Positions 35,252 through 44,331 of a stretch of 64,000 nucleotides of DNA are shown piece by piece. The stretch is from Novacetimonas pomaceti. Lineage in GTDB: Bacteria > Pseudomonadota > Alphaproteobacteria > Acetobacterales > Acetobacteraceae. Position 1 is the stretch's first letter. Each line of letters starts with the position of its first letter. A program made the translations under genes and the position numbers. The stretch is from assembly GCF_003207955.1 (NCBI RefSeq), contig NZ_NOXG01000006.1, positions 1-64,000 of the forward strand, in the 5' to 3' direction. Below the pieces are notes generated by a model. The model worked only from the letters and a program-made list of their open reading frames with translations, did not search any database and was not told the DNA's origin.

Positions 35252-37513
35252 ATGTTATGTGCATGCCAGATCCCTGTCCGCCGGAAGACTGTCGTGGCGC
35301 TGGCGGTCATGATCGTCATGGGAAGCCTTTCGCCGATGGCGCCGGTATTCGCCGCGGACGATGAAAGGACCGGAACGCAGCAAGCCCCCGGGTCACGGAA
35401 AACCCCCGGGCCACAGAAAGCTTCCGGGCCGGAACAGGCCGACGCGCAGGCGAAGGACGAGAAAATCATCGTCACCGCCAGCCGCCGTAACCAGATGGAG
35501 GTGACAAGCGGCGGCCAGCTCGGGGCGTTGGGGAACAAGAAGGGGCTTGATGTGCCCTTCAACATCCGCAGCTACAGCTCCAGCCTGATCCTCAACCAGC
35601 AGTCGCAGACGCTGGGGCAGGTGCTGGAAAACGACCCGTCCGTGCGCACGACCTATGGCTATGGCAACTTTTCGGAGATGTTCGTGATCCGCGGGTTTCC
35701 CGTCGATGGCGATGACGTGGCGATCAACGGGCTGTACGGCATCACGCCGCGGCAGCTTGTCTCGCCGCAGCTATATGATCAGGTGCAGGTGCTCAACGGG
35801 GCCAGCGCGTTCCTCAATGGCGCGGCGCCCAGCGGGTCTGCCATCGGCGGCAACATCAACCTGATGTTCAAGCACGCGACCAAGACCCCGATTACCCGCG
35901 TGACGGGTGATTACACCAGCAATGCCCTGGGCGGAGGGAGCGTGGATTTCGGCCGTCGTTTCGGGCGGGACAAGGCCTTCGGCTTTCGCCTGAATGTCGC
36001 GGGACAGGATGGCGAGGATTCGATCGATCATGAATACCGCCATTCCGCCGCCGTGGGGGCCGATTTCGACTGGCATAATGACGACACCCGCATTTCGCTG
36101 GACATGAATTACCAGAATCAGGGCGTCAACGGGGGGCGGCCGGCCATCTTCCTTGGCCCGGGCGTGACCTCGGTGCCGCGCGCGGCGGCGCCGTCGCACA
36201 ATTTCGGGCAACGCTGGGCCTATAACGACCTGAACTACATTTTCGGCATGCTCAATATCGAACATGACTTTTCCAGGCATATCACGGTCTATGGCGCGTT
36301 CGGTGGCCTTGGCGGGAACGAGAAGGGCGAATACGCAAACCCGACGGTTACCGATGCGATCACCGGGGCGGCGACCATCGGCAGCATGTACGTGCCCTAT
36401 AACCAGACGAACGAAAGCACGCGCGCGGGCGTGCGGGCGCATTTCAGGACCGGCCCCGTCAGGCATGAAATCAATGCAGGCGGATCCTCATTGTGGGAAG
36501 AAGCCGATACCGCCTATTCCATGGCGCTGACCTCGGCCACGACGAATATCTACAACACGCCCTACATCTCGCCGCTTGCCAATACCTTTAGCGGCGGGGA
36601 CGTCGCCAATCCGCAGCCCATCAACCGCACGCGGCTGTACAGCCTGTTCTTTTCCGACACGATGTCGTTCTTTCACGACCGCGTCGCCCTGACGGGGGGA
36701 TTTCGTTACCAGAACATGCTGATCAACGGATATGATTACGCCGCATCGGGCCGTGGCGCCATCAATTCCCATTACGATCAGGACGCCATTACCCCCGTGG
36801 TCGGGCTGGTGATCCATCCCACGCGACAGACTGCGCTGTATTTCAACCGGATCGAGGGCCTGTCGCAGGGACAGACCGCGCCGGCGGATACGATCAACCA
36901 GGGACAGATTTTCGCCCCCTACAAATCCACCCAGTACGAGGTGGGCGCCAAGTATGAAACCCGGCGTTTCAGCGCGTCCCTTGCCGTTTACGAAATCTCG
37001 CAGCCCAATTCATATTCGCAGGCCATCGGCAATACGGGCCAGTCGATCTTTGTCGAGGACGGGCTGCAGCGCAACCGTGGCATCGAACTGAACATCAATG
37101 GCGAAATCCTGCCGGGCCTGCGCTTTAACGGTGGCGGCACGGTCATCGACGCGGACCTGCGACGCACGGCGGGCGGGCTGCAGAACGGACATACCGCGAT
37201 CGGGATTCCCAATTATACCATCAACGGAAATCTGGAATATGACCTGCCGTTCCTGAAGGGCGCGACGGTCGTGGGGCGCGTCGTCAACACGGGCAAGCAG
37301 ATGGTCAATACGTCCAATACGATGCACCTGCCGGTCTGGACGCGCTTTGACCTGGCGGCGCGCTATACCTTCGTTGCCGACCACAAGCCCCTGACGCTGC
37401 GCTTTGGCGTCGATAACCTTGCGAATACCCGGTACTGGTCGTCTTCTTTCAACGGCTACCTGCTTGAAGGCCTGCCAAGGACGTTCAAGTTCTCCTTTAC
37501 CGCCGATCTGTAA
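35252..37513 (+). CDS. TonB-dependent siderophore receptor
   Basis: About 753 residues; start 35252 precedes a signal sequence (TVVALAVMIVMGSLSPMAPVFA). A charged Pro/Gly/Gln linker is followed by the plug (EKIIVTASRRNQ, LGQVLENDPSVRTTYGYGNFSEMFVIRGFPVDGDDVAINGLYG) and a barrel ending in the outer-membrane tail KFSFTADL. The FEMFVIRGF-type plug matches siderophore receptors of the FhuA/FpvA branch. Divergent from the DUF3649-PepSY-DUF3325 unit with shared palindromes, so iron-responsive expression is likely. Confidence 0.9.
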   Translation: MLCACQIPVRRKTVVALAVMIVMGSLSPMAPVFAADDERTGTQQAPGSRKTPGPQKASGPEQADAQAKDEKIIVTASRRNQMEVTSGGQLGALGNKKGLDVPFNIRSYSSSLILNQQSQTLGQVLENDPSVRTTYGYGNFSEMFVIRGFPVDGDDVAINGLYGITPRQLVSPQLYDQVQVLNGASAFLNGAAPSGSAIGGNINLMFKHATKTPITRVTGDYTSNALGGGSVDFGRRFGRDKAFGFRLNVAGQDGEDSIDHEYRHSAAVGADFDWHNDDTRISLDMNYQNQGVNGGRPAIFLGPGVTSVPRAAAPSHNFGQRWAYNDLNYIFGMLNIEHDFSRHITVYGAFGGLGGNEKGEYANPTVTDAITGAATIGSMYVPYNQTNESTRAGVRAHFRTGPVRHEINAGGSSLWEEADTAYSMALTSATTNIYNTPYISPLANTFSGGDVANPQPINRTRLYSLFFSDTMSFFHDRVALTGGFRYQNMLINGYDYAASGRGAINSHYDQDAITPVVGLVIHPTRQTALYFNRIEGLSQGQTAPADTINQGQIFAPYKSTQYEVGAKYETRRFSASLAVYEISQPNSYSQAIGNTGQSIFVEDGLQRNRGIELNINGEILPGLRFNGGGTVIDADLRRTAGGLQNGHTAIGIPNYTINGNLEYDLPFLKGATVVGRVVNTGKQMVNTSNTMHLPVWTRFDLAARYTFVADHKPLTLRFGVDNLANTRYWSSSFNGYLLEGLPRTFKFSFTADL

Positions 37514-37546
37514 GGGCTGGCTGCTGACATCATGGAGAAGTTCCGG

Positions 37547-37617
37547 GTGAAGTTTTTTACCTGAAAGGCTTCAGGGAACGCCGCCTTTTTGAAAAAGGCG
37601 GCGCCCAGAAACGTTTG
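37547..37617 (-). repeat. Nested-palindrome dispersed repeat, copy 4 (reverse orientation, decayed)
   Basis: GTGAAGTTTTTT and CTGAAAGGCTTC remain of the outer arm and AAGCTT hairpin; the GCCGCCTTTTTG/AAAAAGGCGGC hairpin is intact at 37580-37603. It follows the stop of the TonB receptor and probably serves as its terminator. Confidence 0.65.
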
Positions 37618-37787
37618 CCATTTTCAGGGAATATCCAGATCAACGGGTTCGTGTCGCGGCATACGGGCCGTTGCCGCGCGGGATCGCCTGTCCGGCGGGA
37701 CGGCATCCTTCATGCCTTTTCCCATGCGGCAAAAACGTCACAGGGACGCGAAGAAGGCGGATTGTCCAAAAATTCGCCCGTTTGATA

Positions 37788-37838
37788 TTGCGAATCAAAA
37801 TCAGTTTCATTAATGGGAGAAATAAGAATCAGTCGCAA
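37788..37838. promoter_or_regulatory. Inverted TTGCGA-type half-sites before the second siderophore receptor
   Basis: TTGCGAATCAAAATC (37788-37802) and, in inverted orientation, AAGAATCAGTCGCAA (37824-37838) lie just upstream of the receptor start. Both share the TTGCGA element found in the first receptor promoter, suggesting the same iron-responsive regulator. No experimental support. Confidence 0.42.
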
Positions 37839-37857
37839 CTACAAAAGATGACCCCCC

Positions 37858-40317
37858 ATGATCCCACCCCGCCGTCTCCGACCATTTTCCGTTGCAACAG
37901 CGACGCTGGCGCTTGCCTGTTCGTCCGGGGCGCATGCCGCCGCCACGGGGGAAGAAACCCCCACTGTCGTGCAGCAGTCAGGCACGTCCCCCACGACGTC
38001 GGCAGGAAAGGCCAGGGCTGCGGCCACCACCACGACGCCCCATGACACGGCATCCCGGGACGCGGCCGCGCAGGAAGATGCGTCGGGGATCATTTCCGAT
38101 CACCGGCACGATTACACCACGGTGACGGCATCGCCGATGAATGCGCTGAAGCAGTCGGTCGGGCTGAGCCGCATGCCGCACGACGCGATGCATACGCCAC
38201 AGAGCATCAACGTCGTGCCGCAGGTCCTGATGCAGCAGCAGAACGTCAAATCCCTTGATGAGGCGCTGAAAAACGTGCCGGGCATCACGGCCTCGGTCGG
38301 CGAGGGCGAGGGCGGCATGGCGGGGGACCAGTTCCTTATCCGTGGGTTTCAGGCGCAGAACGACATCTATGAAAACGGGCTGCGTGATTTTGGTGTCTAT
38401 ACCCGCGACAGTTTCGATTACGACCATGTTTCGGTCATCAAGGGGCCGTCGTCGGAGGTTTTCGGCAATGGCACGACGGGCGGCGCGATCAACATCGTGA
38501 CCAAGAGCCCGCAGCTGGGCAATTTCTATCAGGCGAATTTCTCGGGCGGCAGCGGGTCCTATTATCGCGGCACGCTGGATATCAACCAGCAGCTGACCAA
38601 CAGCATCGCCTTTCGCCTGACCGGCATGGGAAATGAAAACAATGTCGTCGGCCGCGACTACATCTATTCCCATCGCTGGGGCATCGCGCCCTCCATTGCC
38701 TTTGGCCTTGGGAAAAAGGTGTCATTCGTTCTGGAATATTTCCATCAGAACGATAACCGCATCCCCGATTACGGCGTGCCCGTCGTCTACAAGCCGGGGG
38801 CGGCGGTTGGCCTGCCTGCAACGGAATACGGGGTAAAGCGTACCAACTGGTATGGTACGACCTATGACCAGGACAATACCAGCGATGACATGATCACCGG
38901 CCGCCTGACGGCAAAGGTCAGCCCGATCCTGACGCTTTACAACGACATGCGCGGCGGGATCTATCACCGGTATTTCTCCGCCTCGCAGGAGGCATGTTCG
39001 TCCATGGCGGCGGGTACGACTGCGTATAACAACAACCTGATGAATGGCAGTGTGCCGTCGGCAACCTGTAATGCCGATTTGTTTTCCGCCAACCCTGCCG
39101 CAGCGCAGGTCGCGCGTAATGGCGGCGTGGGTGGGCCAGAGCCCTACCGGCAGAGCGACTGGTCCATACAGGATGTCTTTTCAGGGATCGCGCGTTTCCG
39201 CACCGGGCGCATCCGGCATGAAATCATCGGCGGTTTCGACATCGAATATGTGACCGACCATCGCCAGAACTATGCCTATGGCAGCAACCGCCCCAGCACC
39301 AGCCTGCTCAGCCCGTCGATGTACGTGCCCGGCCTGACGCTGGGCGACTGCAACCAGTATCCCGACCGCCTTGTGAACATCAGTGGTGTTGGCAAGAAGT
39401 GTTACAAGGACAGCGATGCCCTTGATGTCGGCTTCTTCCTGTCCGATCAGGTCTGGCTGACGGATTACCTTTCGGTCAAGGCGGGTTTCCGCTGGGATAA
39501 CTGGAACAGCCATTACAGTGCTACGGGCGGCGATACGGCGAAATATCCCGACGTGCATTACGGGCAGGACGAAACCACCTTCAATCCCAGCGTCAGCGTC
39601 ATGTACACGCCGCGCAGCAACCTGATGGTCTATTTCAACTGGTCGCAATCCACCACGCCGCTGAGCATGTATGTCACCAACAGTTCCGAACCGATGAACG
39701 CCAAGAACCAGAGTGCGGCGCCGGAACGTAGCTCTCTTTATGAAATTGGCGCGAAATACAGCGCTTTTCACGACCGGATCGGCATGACGGCCGCGCTGTT
39801 CCGCCTGGACAAGAGCAATTCGATCCAGACCGATCCCTCCACCGGCGACATCAGCGCCACAAGTGATCAGGAACGTAACCAAGGGCTGGAGCTGAGCATT
39901 TCGGGCAACATCCTGCCCAACTGGATGTTCTATGGCACGTATGCGCTGTATGACCCCACGATCACCAAGGCAGGATCGGCATCTTCCAAGCAGGGGGGAC
40001 AGATCCAGTACGTGCCCCATAACCAGGCGACCGCGTGGACATCCTATGAAATCGCCCCGCGCCGGCCCTGGAACATGACGATCGGCGGTGGCCTGACATG
40101 GCGGCAGGGCGTATGGCTGGATCAGGCCAACACGGCGCGCGCGCCCGCTACGGTGGAATTCGACGCGATGGTGTCGCATCGTTTCAACAATCACTGGAAG
40201 GTGGCGATGAATGGATACAACCTCGACAACCGCCTGAATTACGGCAGCCTGTTTTCCAACCGCGTGACGCCTTCCATCGGGCGGTCCTTCCTGTTTAATC
40301 TGTCCGCCCAATACTGA
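37858..40317 (+). CDS. TonB-dependent catecholate-siderophore-type receptor (Fiu-like)
   Basis: 819 residues: signal peptide (FSVATATLALACSSGAHA), a Thr/Ala-rich linker to about 75, plug (MPHDAMHTPQSINVVPQ, LDEALKNVPGITASVGEGEGG, DQFLIRGFQAQNDIYENGLRD, VSVIKGPSSEVFGNGTTGGAIN) and barrel ending in LFNLSAQY. The plug order and the DNRIPDYGVPVV / NWYGT segments resemble Fiu-type catecholate receptors. The following PiuC-type gene 48 bases downstream strengthens this. Confidence 0.9.
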   Translation: MIPPRRLRPFSVATATLALACSSGAHAAATGEETPTVVQQSGTSPTTSAGKARAAATTTTPHDTASRDAAAQEDASGIISDHRHDYTTVTASPMNALKQSVGLSRMPHDAMHTPQSINVVPQVLMQQQNVKSLDEALKNVPGITASVGEGEGGMAGDQFLIRGFQAQNDIYENGLRDFGVYTRDSFDYDHVSVIKGPSSEVFGNGTTGGAINIVTKSPQLGNFYQANFSGGSGSYYRGTLDINQQLTNSIAFRLTGMGNENNVVGRDYIYSHRWGIAPSIAFGLGKKVSFVLEYFHQNDNRIPDYGVPVVYKPGAAVGLPATEYGVKRTNWYGTTYDQDNTSDDMITGRLTAKVSPILTLYNDMRGGIYHRYFSASQEACSSMAAGTTAYNNNLMNGSVPSATCNADLFSANPAAAQVARNGGVGGPEPYRQSDWSIQDVFSGIARFRTGRIRHEIIGGFDIEYVTDHRQNYAYGSNRPSTSLLSPSMYVPGLTLGDCNQYPDRLVNISGVGKKCYKDSDALDVGFFLSDQVWLTDYLSVKAGFRWDNWNSHYSATGGDTAKYPDVHYGQDETTFNPSVSVMYTPRSNLMVYFNWSQSTTPLSMYVTNSSEPMNAKNQSAAPERSSLYEIGAKYSAFHDRIGMTAALFRLDKSNSIQTDPSTGDISATSDQERNQGLELSISGNILPNWMFYGTYALYDPTITKAGSASSKQGGQIQYVPHNQATAWTSYEIAPRRPWNMTIGGGLTWRQGVWLDQANTARAPATVEFDAMVSHRFNNHWKVAMNGYNLDNRLNYGSLFSNRVTPSIGRSFLFNLSAQY

Positions 40318-40365
40318 GGGATGGGCCCGTATCGCACGGGCCCGGCCGACACGGGGATAAGTGGA

Positions 40366-41055
40366 ATGCTGCTGCACGTGCCCGCATTGCTGAATGCAGA
40401 TGAACTGTCGCGGTGCCAGACGGCGCTGCGGACGGCGCAATGGACCGACGGACGGGAAACGGCGGGGCAGCAGTCCGCCAAAAGCAAGAACAACCGCCAG
40501 TTGCCGCAGGATTCCCCCGCCTGTCGTGAACTGGGGGAAATCGTGCTCAAGGCGCTGGGCCGTAATGCAACGTTCAACAGCGCCGTGCTGCCATACCGGG
40601 TCAGTCCGCCGCTGTTCAACCGTTATGACGTCGGGATGTCCTTTGGCGCGCATGTCGATAATGCGATCCGGGGGATTTTCGCCGGCGGCATCCATACCCG
40701 CATCCGCACGGACGTGTCATCCACGCTGTTCCTGTCCGACCCGGACGAATATGACGGCGGCGAACTCATCATGTCCGAACCGGGCGGGGAACAGGCCATC
40801 AAGCTGCCGGCGGGCGATCTGGTCCTGTATGCCACCACGGTCCTGCACCGCGTGACCCCCGTGACCCGCGGGTCGCGCCTTGCGGCCTTTTTCTGGTCAC
40901 AGTCAATGGTCGCCGATGAAACGCGACGGCGCATCCTTTTCGATCTGGACCTGCAGACCATCACGTTGCGTGAACGGCTGGGCGATCATGACCCGTCCGT
41001 GCTGGGGCTGACCAACATCTATCACAACCTGATGCGGCAGTGGTGCATCCTGTGA
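40366..41055 (+). CDS. piuC: Fe(II)/2-oxoglutarate dioxygenase, PiuC/YbiX (PKHD-type hydroxylase) family
   Basis: About 229 residues. The iron ligands are visible as HVDNAI and the distal HRVTPVTRGSR, whose Arg binds 2-oxoglutarate. PiuC proteins are usually encoded next to catecholate TonB receptors and are induced by iron starvation; their substrate is not settled. Start 40366 (GTGGA upstream) rather than 40321. Probably co-transcribed with the receptor. Confidence 0.85.
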   Translation: MLLHVPALLNADELSRCQTALRTAQWTDGRETAGQQSAKSKNNRQLPQDSPACRELGEIVLKALGRNATFNSAVLPYRVSPPLFNRYDVGMSFGAHVDNAIRGIFAGGIHTRIRTDVSSTLFLSDPDEYDGGELIMSEPGGEQAIKLPAGDLVLYATTVLHRVTPVTRGSRLAAFFWSQSMVADETRRRILFDLDLQTITLRERLGDHDPSVLGLTNIYHNLMRQWCIL

Positions 41056-41114
41056 CATCGGGCCTGCTTGAACGCACCCCTTGGCAGGGTCTGTAAAATA
41101 TGTCGATAGGATAA

Positions 41115-41198
41115 CAGAAGTTTCTGGGTGCCGCCTTTTGTCTAAATAAGGCGGCGTTCCCCTGACGTTTTCGGGAAAAAGCTTCCCGGGGAGTATCT
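41115..41198 (+). repeat. Nested-palindrome dispersed repeat, copy 5 (decayed)
   Basis: AGAAGTTTCTGGGTG, a GCCGCCTTTT/AAATAAGGCGGC hairpin and a weakened second hairpin ending AAAAAGCTTCCC. It lies between convergent piuC and arfB. Confidence 0.65.
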
Positions 41199-41224
41199 TC
41201 ACGACCTTGCCCAGCGGGCAGGCT

Positions 41225-41662
41225 TCATTCCGCCAACGGGCGGCCGCGTCCCTGCTTGATCCGCGCGCGGCGGGATTTGTCATCCATGCGGCGACGGCGC
41301 TGCGTGCGGGAGGGACGGGTGGCGATCCGGCGGGTGGGCACATGCGCGGCCTGCCGCAGGAGGTCCAGCAGGCGTTCGATCGCATCCTCGCGGTTGCGGG
41401 ACTGGCTGCGGAAGCGCTGCGCCGTCAGGATGACGACGCCATCGCGTGTCATGCGGCTGCCAGCCAGCAGCCGCAGCCGCGCGCGCAGGCGTGAGGTCAG
41501 CGTGGCGCAACGCGCGGCATCAAAACGGATCTGGGCCGCGGTCGCGACCTTGTTGACATTCTGTCCCCCCGGGCCGGAGGCATGGATATAGGTCACGACA
41601 ATATCATCGTCATGGATAACAAGATCGGGAAGGACATGGTACGCCATGGCCGCGTGTAGCAT
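41225..41662 (-). CDS. arfB: Alternative ribosome-rescue factor ArfB (peptidyl-tRNA hydrolase, YaeJ)
   Basis: About 145 residues. The release-factor GGQ motif (ASGPGGQNVNKVAT) that catalyses peptidyl-tRNA hydrolysis is near residue 35, and the basic C-terminal tail (RRIATRPSRTQRRRRMDDKSRRARIKQGRGR) is the segment that enters the empty mRNA channel of stalled ribosomes. Length is standard. Start 41662, with in-frame 41647 as alternative; longer frames to 41770 look spurious. Confidence 0.92.
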   Translation of the reverse strand: MLHAAMAYHVLPDLVIHDDDIVVTYIHASGPGGQNVNKVATAAQIRFDAARCATLTSRLRARLRLLAGSRMTRDGVVILTAQRFRSQSRNREDAIERLLDLLRQAAHVPTRRIATRPSRTQRRRRMDDKSRRARIKQGRGRPLAE

Positions 41663-41784
41663 ATTCCCGCCATCATGTGGGACAGATGTTCGGTTTGCGG
41701 ATACCTTCCCCGCATGACGGGCATTGCCCGCCGACGTGGATACGACCACCATGTGAATAACCAAGAACATGGCGGGAGGAACAC

Positions 41785-42063
41785 ATGGAACAGGTTACCG
41801 ACAGTGAAACCGAACAGCTGCAGCAGCTTCTGGCGCAGGCGGCGGAACAGTCCGCGCAGAAGAAGGTGATGCCGGTGGTCAAGATGATCGCCGCGCAGCA
41901 GCTTGTCATCATGGAGCTGATGCAGATGCTGGTTGATTCCGGCACGGTGCATGCCGAAGACATCGCCGCGCGCATGCGTCACCTGATGGAACATACCGAT
42001 CCGAAGGATATGGCGGCCCGTGCGCTGTTCGATCAGGTACGTTCGCGGTTTGCCACCCAATAG
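41785..42063 (+). CDS. Small hypothetical helical protein
   Basis: 92 residues, Met/Gln/Ala-rich and predicted almost all helical (SAQKKVMPVVKMIAAQQLVIMELMQMLVD). No signal peptide or known catalytic motif. GGGAGGA precedes the start. It begins a run of three small plus-strand genes. Function not recognised. Confidence 0.7.
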   Translation: MEQVTDSETEQLQQLLAQAAEQSAQKKVMPVVKMIAAQQLVIMELMQMLVDSGTVHAEDIAARMRHLMEHTDPKDMAARALFDQVRSRFATQ

Positions 42064-42095
42064 CGCCCCCTTCCCGTATGCAAAGGTTGTGACGA

Positions 42096-42251
42096 ATGGA
42101 CGATCATCCCCCCGCCCTGCGCGCTGAAATCGCCGCACTGAAGGCCGAGCTGGCGCGGCTCAGGGACGCGCTGGCCGCGGCGCAGAAAACCATCCAGGCG
42201 CAGAGCGCGCAGCTCCGTCAGGAACAGGCCCAGAAAAAGCGCGTGCGCTGA
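42096..42251 (+). CDS. 51-residue coiled-coil microprotein
   Basis: ATG 42096 to TGA 42251, with AAAGGTTG about nine bases upstream. Heptad-like spacing of Leu/Ala (LRAEIAALKAELARLRDAL) continuing to a Gln/Lys-rich tail predicts a single coiled coil. It is 32 bases after the preceding small gene and 50 before the next, so the three are probably one operon. No function recognised. Confidence 0.6.
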   Translation: MDDHPPALRAEIAALKAELARLRDALAAAQKTIQAQSAQLRQEQAQKKRVR

Positions 42252-42301
42252 AGCCTCCTTCAATTCCCAATCCCACCTTCAACTCCAGGGACAGGACATC
42301 C

Positions 42302-42562
42302 ATGTCTGACGAAAACACAAAAGATTCCAGCGGCAATGTCGTCGTCTATCCGACCGTAAGCTGCGGCGCGGAGGCGGTGCAGGATTCCGTGGTGATCCTC
42401 GACCTTTTCATGGCGACTTCCCCCGAACACCTCAAATCCGGCGACCGCCGCGTGGTGACCGCCCTTCATCCCGAACAGGCGCGGCATCTGGCGCGTCAGC
42501 TGCGCGATGCGGCGGATACGGTGCTCAAGGACAAGGCCATCAAGGACAAGGCAGCGTCGTAA
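42302..42562 (+). CDS. Small hypothetical protein
   Basis: 86 residues, soluble, acidic N-terminus and a C-terminal helix (HPEQARHLARQLRDAADTVLK) ending in a Lys/Ala/Asp tail. The VVYPTVSCGAEAVQDSVVILDLFM part looks like beta strands. No known family was recognised. Third gene of the small-protein run; a dispersed repeat follows. Confidence 0.65.
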   Translation: MSDENTKDSSGNVVVYPTVSCGAEAVQDSVVILDLFMATSPEHLKSGDRRVVTALHPEQARHLARQLRDAADTVLKDKAIKDKAAS

Positions 42563-42596
42563 GGGGCAGCCTGCAAACAGCCTCCTGATAAAAAAT

Positions 42597-42676
42597 AGAA
42601 GTTTTTGGGTGTCGCCTTTTTTTAAAAAGGCGACGTCTTATGAAACTTTTTATAAAAAGCTTCACCAGAAACTTTT
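42597..42676 (+). repeat. Nested-palindrome dispersed repeat, copy 6
   Basis: Near-complete: AGAAGTTTTTGGGTG, GTCGCC/GGCGAC hairpin, AAACTTTTTA/TAAAAAGCTT hairpin, CACCAGAAACTTTT. Between convergent genes. Confidence 0.82.
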
Positions 42677-42736
42677 ATGATTTCAGGGCATTATCGGGCC
42701 TGTCTTTTCAGGTAGATCCAATCCTCCGCGCGGCAT

Positions 42737-43648
42737 TCAGCCAGTAAGGGACGTCTCGCGAAAGGCCCGCATCCCGCCAAACCGCAGGTTGACGGCCGCC
42801 TGCCCGCCCGACAGCGTCGGGACGGTCAGGGTATTGGACAGCGATTCCCTCAGCCGCGCCTGCGAGACAAGGTGGACGATTCCCACCGGGTCATGGGGAT
42901 AGAACAGGTTGACGAGGCTGCCGCGTTCCTCATCAAGCAGCCATGGCCCGATATAATTGTGCGAATTGTCGAGGAAGACGACACTGGCGCCGTCGATATA
43001 GACCGCAAGCGCAATACTGAGCTGGTCCTGCGTGAACAGCGCGCCGCCACGGCGTATGATGGTGTCCTGCCATTTGCGCAGTACCGGCCAGATGGCCGCG
43101 TCGCGGTGGATGCACATCACCCCGGAATTCAGCAGTGGCTTGGCCCCGATCCGCCGCCGTATGGCAAATGGCAGGCGGGCCTTGCGCGCGTTCTTGTACA
43201 GGAATGAACGGACCTGCATCCAGCCGGGGCAGATCCAGCGGACCGCGAACAGGTCCGCGATTTTCGCGCCGATTTCAGGAACAATGGCGATCCCGCCCCC
43301 GCGCGCGGCGTCGAACATATGTTCGATGGCGGCGATGTCCTGCACCCATGCGTCGGCATCAATCCAGAGGATCAGGTCGAACTGCGGCAACAGGCGGTCC
43401 AGCCACAGCTTGGACAGGTTGATGGCAAGGGTGGGGCGACGGCGCACCCGCCATGACGGCGCGCAGTCCGGGACATGGGGGATGCGGACCATCACCCCCA
43501 GATCGTGGAGCGTGCGCGCCTGCTGCGGAGTCAGCCCGGCATCAAGGACGCATAAGGCCGCGTCCGTCCGGTTTCCGATCGACTGGATCAGTTCGATGAC
43601 CAGGGGGAAATAGCCGCTGTCACATCCCGTGACGATAACCTTGCGCAA
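42737..43648 (-). CDS. GT8-like glycosyltransferase
   Basis: 303 residues, cytoplasmic. The DxD metal/sugar-nucleotide motif is seen as LILWIDADAWVQD, and LLNSGVMCIHRD and TQDQLSIALAV match conserved segments of family GT8-like enzymes (retaining transferases of LPS or glycans). There are no other polysaccharide genes nearby, so the acceptor is unknown. It is a lone gene, divergent from fRMsr. Confidence 0.72.
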   Translation of the reverse strand: MRKVIVTGCDSGYFPLVIELIQSIGNRTDAALCVLDAGLTPQQARTLHDLGVMVRIPHVPDCAPSWRVRRRPTLAINLSKLWLDRLLPQFDLILWIDADAWVQDIAAIEHMFDAARGGGIAIVPEIGAKIADLFAVRWICPGWMQVRSFLYKNARKARLPFAIRRRIGAKPLLNSGVMCIHRDAAIWPVLRKWQDTIIRRGGALFTQDQLSIALAVYIDGASVVFLDNSHNYIGPWLLDEERGSLVNLFYPHDPVGIVHLVSQARLRESLSNTLTVPTLSGGQAAVNLRFGGMRAFRETSLTG

Positions 43649-43808
43649 CCCGGTACTCCTGCCTTGCCCGCCGGCCGGTCATGACAGGACGGACAGGATC
43701 AGCATACAGGCATCTTCCGGGCAGGGAAACGGGCCGTCCCCTGCTGGCCCATCCCCGCGCCTCCGGCTATCCTGCCGGGCGTGCATGATTATGACAGGAA
43801 CCGCACTG

Positions 43809-44297
43809 ATGACAGTTCAAACAGGGACATCCGCCCGCCTGGGGGAAGACGATATCGTCCCGTCCATCGCCGCCGTCATGGAAGGGGAGGGCGATCCGAT
43901 CGCCAATGCCGCGAATATCGCGGCCATCCTGTTCGAGGGGCTGGCGGATATCAACTGGGCCGGTTTCTATTTCCTGCGCGGCGGGCAGCTGGTGCTGGGA
44001 CCGTTCCAGGGGCGCGTGGCCTGTACCCGCATCGATATGGGAAAAGGGGTCTGCGGCACGGCGGCCCGGCAGCGCGCGACCATCGTGGTGCCGGATGTCC
44101 ATCAGTTCGAAGGCCATATCGCGTGCGATGCGGCGTCGCGTTCGGAAATCGTGGTGCCGATCATGCGGGCGGGACAGGTACTGGGGGTGATTGATATCGA
44201 CAGTCCCCATGTCGCGCGCTTTACCCCTGCGCATGCGAAGCTGATTGAGCAGGTGGCGTCCCTGTATGTCCGTGCCTGTGGTGACGCGACGCCCTGA
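43809..44297 (+). CDS. Free methionine-(R)-sulfoxide reductase (GAF-domain fRMsr)
   Basis: About 162 residues, a single GAF domain. The catalytic and resolving cysteines of the family are all present (VACTRI, GVCGTA, HIACDA) as is the NWAGFYFL opening. It reduces free Met-R-sulfoxide in the cytosol, an oxidative-damage defence. Start 43809 with GGA about ten bases upstream; ATG 43785 is an alternative. Confidence 0.9.
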   Translation: MTVQTGTSARLGEDDIVPSIAAVMEGEGDPIANAANIAAILFEGLADINWAGFYFLRGGQLVLGPFQGRVACTRIDMGKGVCGTAARQRATIVVPDVHQFEGHIACDAASRSEIVVPIMRAGQVLGVIDIDSPHVARFTPAHAKLIEQVASLYVRACGDATP

Positions 44298-44331
44298 TGC
44301 CTTGCCCTATGTCTGCGCGGGCAGGGGAGCA

